Below, in pieces: positions 61,965 to 64,000 of a stretch of 64,000 nt of DNA; position 1 is the first letter of the stretch, and the number at the start of each line of letters is the position of its first letter. The position numbers and the translations under genes are program-made. The notes beneath the pieces are model-generated. The model had not been told where the DNA came from and did no database searches. It was given only the letters and a program-made list of their open reading frames with translations. Origin of the DNA: Falsiroseomonas oleicola (GTDB taxonomy: Bacteria > Pseudomonadota > Alphaproteobacteria > Acetobacterales > Acetobacteraceae); contig NZ_JAERQM010000004.1 of NCBI RefSeq assembly GCF_019029495.1, positions 122,197 to 186,196 on the forward strand, written 5' to 3'.

Positions 61965-63101
61965 ATGAGCGACAGCACACCCACCCTCTATAAGGGCCTC
62001 GTCGGCGTCTATGCCGATGTCTCCGCCGTCTCCAAGGTGATGCCGGAGACCAACAGCCTGACCTATCGCGGCTATGCCGTGCAGGACCTCTGCGAGGAAA
62101 CCGATTTCGAGCAGGTGGCCTATCTGCTCTGGCATGGCGAGCTGCCGACCGCCGCGCAGCTCAAGACCTTTCAGGCCGAGGAACGCGCCAACCGCGCGCT
62201 GTCCCCGGCCCTGCTGCGCGTGCTGCGGGACTTCCCGAAGGACGCCCATCCGATGGACGCCATCCGCACCGCCGTGTCCTTCATGGGCATGGAGGATCCG
62301 GAGGCCGGCGACGTCTCCGACGCCGCGCAGCGGCGCAAGGCGATGCGGCTGCTGGCCAAGGCGCCGACGGCGGTCGCCGCCGCCCATCGCCTGGCCAAGG
62401 GGCTGGAGCCGATCGAGCCTGACGCCGCGCTGCCCTATTGCGAGAACTTCTTCCACGTCGTCTTCGGCAAGGTGCCGGCGAAGGAGGTCATCAAGAGCTT
62501 CGACGTCTCGATGATTCTTTACGCGGAGCACACCTTCAACGCCTCCACCTTCACCGCCCGCACCGTCACCTCCACCGGCGCGGATATCCACGGCGCCATC
62601 ACCGCCGGCATCGCCGCATTGAAGGGGCCGCTGCATGGCGGTGCCAACGAAGCCGTGATGCACATGCTGAAGGAAGTGGGTTCCCCGGAAGCGGCGGAGG
62701 ATTGGCTGGAAGGCAAGTTCGACCACAAGGCGCTGGTGATGGGCTTCGGCCATCGCGTCTACAAAAGCGGCGACAGCCGCGTGCCCACCATGACCAAATA
62801 CGCCGAGAAGATGGCAGAGGTGGTGGGCGACCGCCGCTGGATGGAGACCAGCCGCGTGCTGGCGGCGAAGATGCTGAAGGTGAAGAACATCCATCCCAAC
62901 CTCGATTTCCCGGCAGGCCCCGCCTACTACCTGATGGGTTTCGACATCCCGCTGTTCACGCCGATCTTCGTCTGCTCCCGCATCACCGGCTGGGCGGCGC
63001 ATGTCTTCGAACAGGGCGCCGACAACCGCCTGATCCGCCCGCTGTCGCACTACACCGGCTTCGAGCAGCGTCCGGTGCCGCCGCTTTCCGCGCGCGGCTG
63101 A
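61965..63101 (+). CDS. prpC: 2-methylcitrate synthase / citrate synthase 2
   Basis: A 378-residue citrate-synthase-fold enzyme of the short (type II) form that joins propionyl-CoA and oxaloacetate. Catalytic residues are visible: His in YAEHTFNASTF, His in MGFGHRVYK and Asp in HPNLDFPAGPAYYLMGF. The opening GLVGVYADVSAVSKV and LTYRGYAVQDLC are typical of PrpC. It follows prpD by 55 bases, with GGGAGCGAAAGC before the ATG. Confidence 0.93.
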   Translation: MSDSTPTLYKGLVGVYADVSAVSKVMPETNSLTYRGYAVQDLCEETDFEQVAYLLWHGELPTAAQLKTFQAEERANRALSPALLRVLRDFPKDAHPMDAIRTAVSFMGMEDPEAGDVSDAAQRRKAMRLLAKAPTAVAAAHRLAKGLEPIEPDAALPYCENFFHVVFGKVPAKEVIKSFDVSMILYAEHTFNASTFTARTVTSTGADIHGAITAGIAALKGPLHGGANEAVMHMLKEVGSPEAAEDWLEGKFDHKALVMGFGHRVYKSGDSRVPTMTKYAEKMAEVVGDRRWMETSRVLAAKMLKVKNIHPNLDFPAGPAYYLMGFDIPLFTPIFVCSRITGWAAHVFEQGADNRLIRPLSHYTGFEQRPVPPLSARG

Positions 63102-63754
63102 GGCGCCACGCGTCGCGCCGGGACAACCGGCGCGACGCCAATCCCCGCGATGCGGTCGAGGGTTTCGCGATCCTCCTGCACAGGTCTTGCACAAGGCTGC
63201 ACGACTTTCGTGCGATTCCGTTTGACAGTCAGGTTGCGCACAAGGATAGCGTGGCGGTGCACGTCATCGCTTGACGCGATTCGCGCAGCCTCCATCCGCC
63301 ACGCCGTCTTCTCGCGGCTGGCAGCAGGGCGCTGCGCAGCACGCCAGCGGGGCACGCAGCAGGAAGGATCGGTCCATGGACCGCAGGCTCGTGGGGCAGA
63401 AGTGGTGCGCTAGACACCAGGCTCCGCACCGCCATCGCACCGCGTGATGACGCCGCCGCGCGTCGTCATGATGGAGAAGGGTGGCGGGAGAGTGGCCGGG
63501 GATGACGCAGCGCGGCAGCACGCCGCGCATGGCGCGACGCGGCGATATGCCGTGCAGCGCGCGACATCCGACGGCACTGGCGGCACATGGACAGCGGCAG
63601 CAAGTGGTGCGGCACGAAACGGGATTCGTGCCGACCGCGGAACCGAAGCTTCCAACCTGACTTTGAGGTGGTGCGGCGCGGCGTGAGCCGCGCAGTGCCG
63701 CCGGCACCACTGGTAGACCATTCACCGGAACGCGTATCGGAGATCCTGACCAAC
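63102..63754. other. 653-base non-coding stretch with a candidate promoter
   Basis: No credible gene is seen. A sigma-70-like pair, TTGACA at 63222-63227 and GATAGC at 63245-63250 with 17-base spacing, could drive the downstream H1-like gene, leaving a leader of about 500 bases. The stretch 63440-63480 holds the hairpin ATGACG ... CGTCGTCAT. The composition is GC-rich but not codon-biased. A long leader or a small RNA is possible. Confidence 0.4.
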
Positions 63755-64000
63755 ATGACCGACAACACCGACAACCAGCCAGTGGACGAGGCCGCCACCC
63801 GCGCCCAGCCGATGGCGATGGCCACGGCCCGCAAGACGGCGAAGAAGCCCGCTGCCAAGAAGCCGGCCGCGAAGAAGGCCGCCGCGCCTGCCAAGAAGGC
63901 TGCCGCGCCGAAGAAGGCCGCCGCTGCCAAGAAGCCGGCCGCGAAGAAGGCCGCCGCGCCGAAGAAGGCCGCCGCTGCCAAGAAGCCGGCCGCGAAGAAG
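63755..64000 (+). CDS. Histone H1-like lysine/alanine-rich protein, N-terminal part (cut by window edge)
   Basis: The ORF starts MTDNTDNQPVDEAATRAQPM and then becomes a run of KKPAAKK, KKAAAPKK and KKAAAAKK repeats up to the window end without a stop (82 residues seen). This is the pattern of bacterial histone H1-like or HU-tail proteins that bind DNA by charge. The repeats are also visible as a 12-18-base period in the DNA. GGAG lies 12 bases before the ATG. The frame is open further upstream without an obvious better start. Confidence 0.75.
   Translation, partial: MTDNTDNQPVDEAATRAQPMAMATARKTAKKPAAKKPAAKKAAAPAKKAAAPKKAAAAKKPAAKKAAAPKKAAAAKKPAAKK

Noticed and set aside
63590..63754. An upstream extension of the H1-like reading frame
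   Set aside because: The frame is open but has no start codon with a ribosome site and the translation (Arg/Val/Pro-rich) does not look like the family; the ATG at 63755 with GGAG is preferred.
63840..64000. A CRISPR-like or satellite repeat
   Set aside because: The repetition is codon-level repetition of Lys-Lys-Pro/Ala-Ala-Ala in an open frame, not spaced identical repeats with unique spacers.

Overview
The window looks like a 64-kb piece of chromosome from a GC-rich alphaproteobacterium, most probably an Acetobacteraceae member of the Roseomonas type. The evidence is third-position GC bias throughout, a three-subunit proton-translocating transhydrogenase, a COQ9 gene divergent from rpsU, an ATP12 F1-assembly chaperone, the hsp20-DUF1150 pair, a 6S RNA between zapA and the 5-formyl-THF cyclo-ligase gene, an orphan TctC-type binding protein, and a probable methylsuccinyl-CoA dehydrogenase. 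The species is inferred, not proven. Most of the window is ordinary housekeeping and catabolic DNA. There is no phage, transposase, integrase or CRISPR array.

Layout. 1-5 kb: a cut PhzF gene, an SDR, a glutathione transferase, tRNA-Ser(GCU), truA and the overlapping fmt-def pair. 5-8.8 kb: hsp20 behind a possible RNA thermometer, DUF1150, a TctC binding protein, an unrecognised glycine-rich protein and a DUF3891 protein. 9-12 kb: pntAA-pntAB-pntB. 12-17.6 kb: TauE/SafE, a class III aminotransferase, rpsU, divergent def2-COQ9, a 25-residue membrane peptide, an exported protein, ATP12 and acylphosphatase. 17.9-22.6 kb: a DEAD-box helicase, then a lower-GC two-gene insert (HTH protein plus pentapeptide/leucine-rich-repeat protein), then lipB and tRNA-Leu(GAG). 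22.8-32 kb: a GNAT enzyme, a two-gene membrane operon, maeB, a cytochrome c, class I aldolase, the zapA-6S RNA-cyclo-ligase-YmdB block and intergenic palindromic repeats. 32-41 kb: a peptide-type binding protein, nitronate monooxygenase and a pim-like acyl-CoA degradation operon. 41-46 kb: a membrane HAMP fragment coupled to a Hanks-type kinase, an amino-acid ABC importer without its ATPase, and mtnA. 46-53 kb: probable Mcd with a family III CoA-transferase, a second DEAD-box helicase and an orphan TpsB transporter. 52.7-58.9 kb: a complete heme-uptake cluster (hemP, receptor, hmuS, hmuT, hmuU, hmuV) with a Fur-like box. 59-63 kb: a LysR regulator divergent from prpD-prpC. The right edge cuts a lysine/alanine-rich histone H1-like gene.

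How the genes work together. Many neighbours are translationally coupled by ATGA or TGATG overlaps (fmt-def, def2-COQ9, ATP12-acyP, HTH-LRR, cyclo-ligase-YmdB, HAMP-kinase, the two ABC permeases, hmuS-T-U-V). Carbon metabolism is the dominant theme: pim-like beta-oxidation, probable ethylmalonyl-CoA steps, the methylcitrate cycle, malic enzyme and transhydrogenase all feed acyl-CoA carbon and NADPH. The least explained parts are the HTH/LRR insert (19478-21702), the HAMP-kinase pair (41095-42452), the 289-residue orphan protein (7180-8049), and three families of intergenic palindromic repeats.
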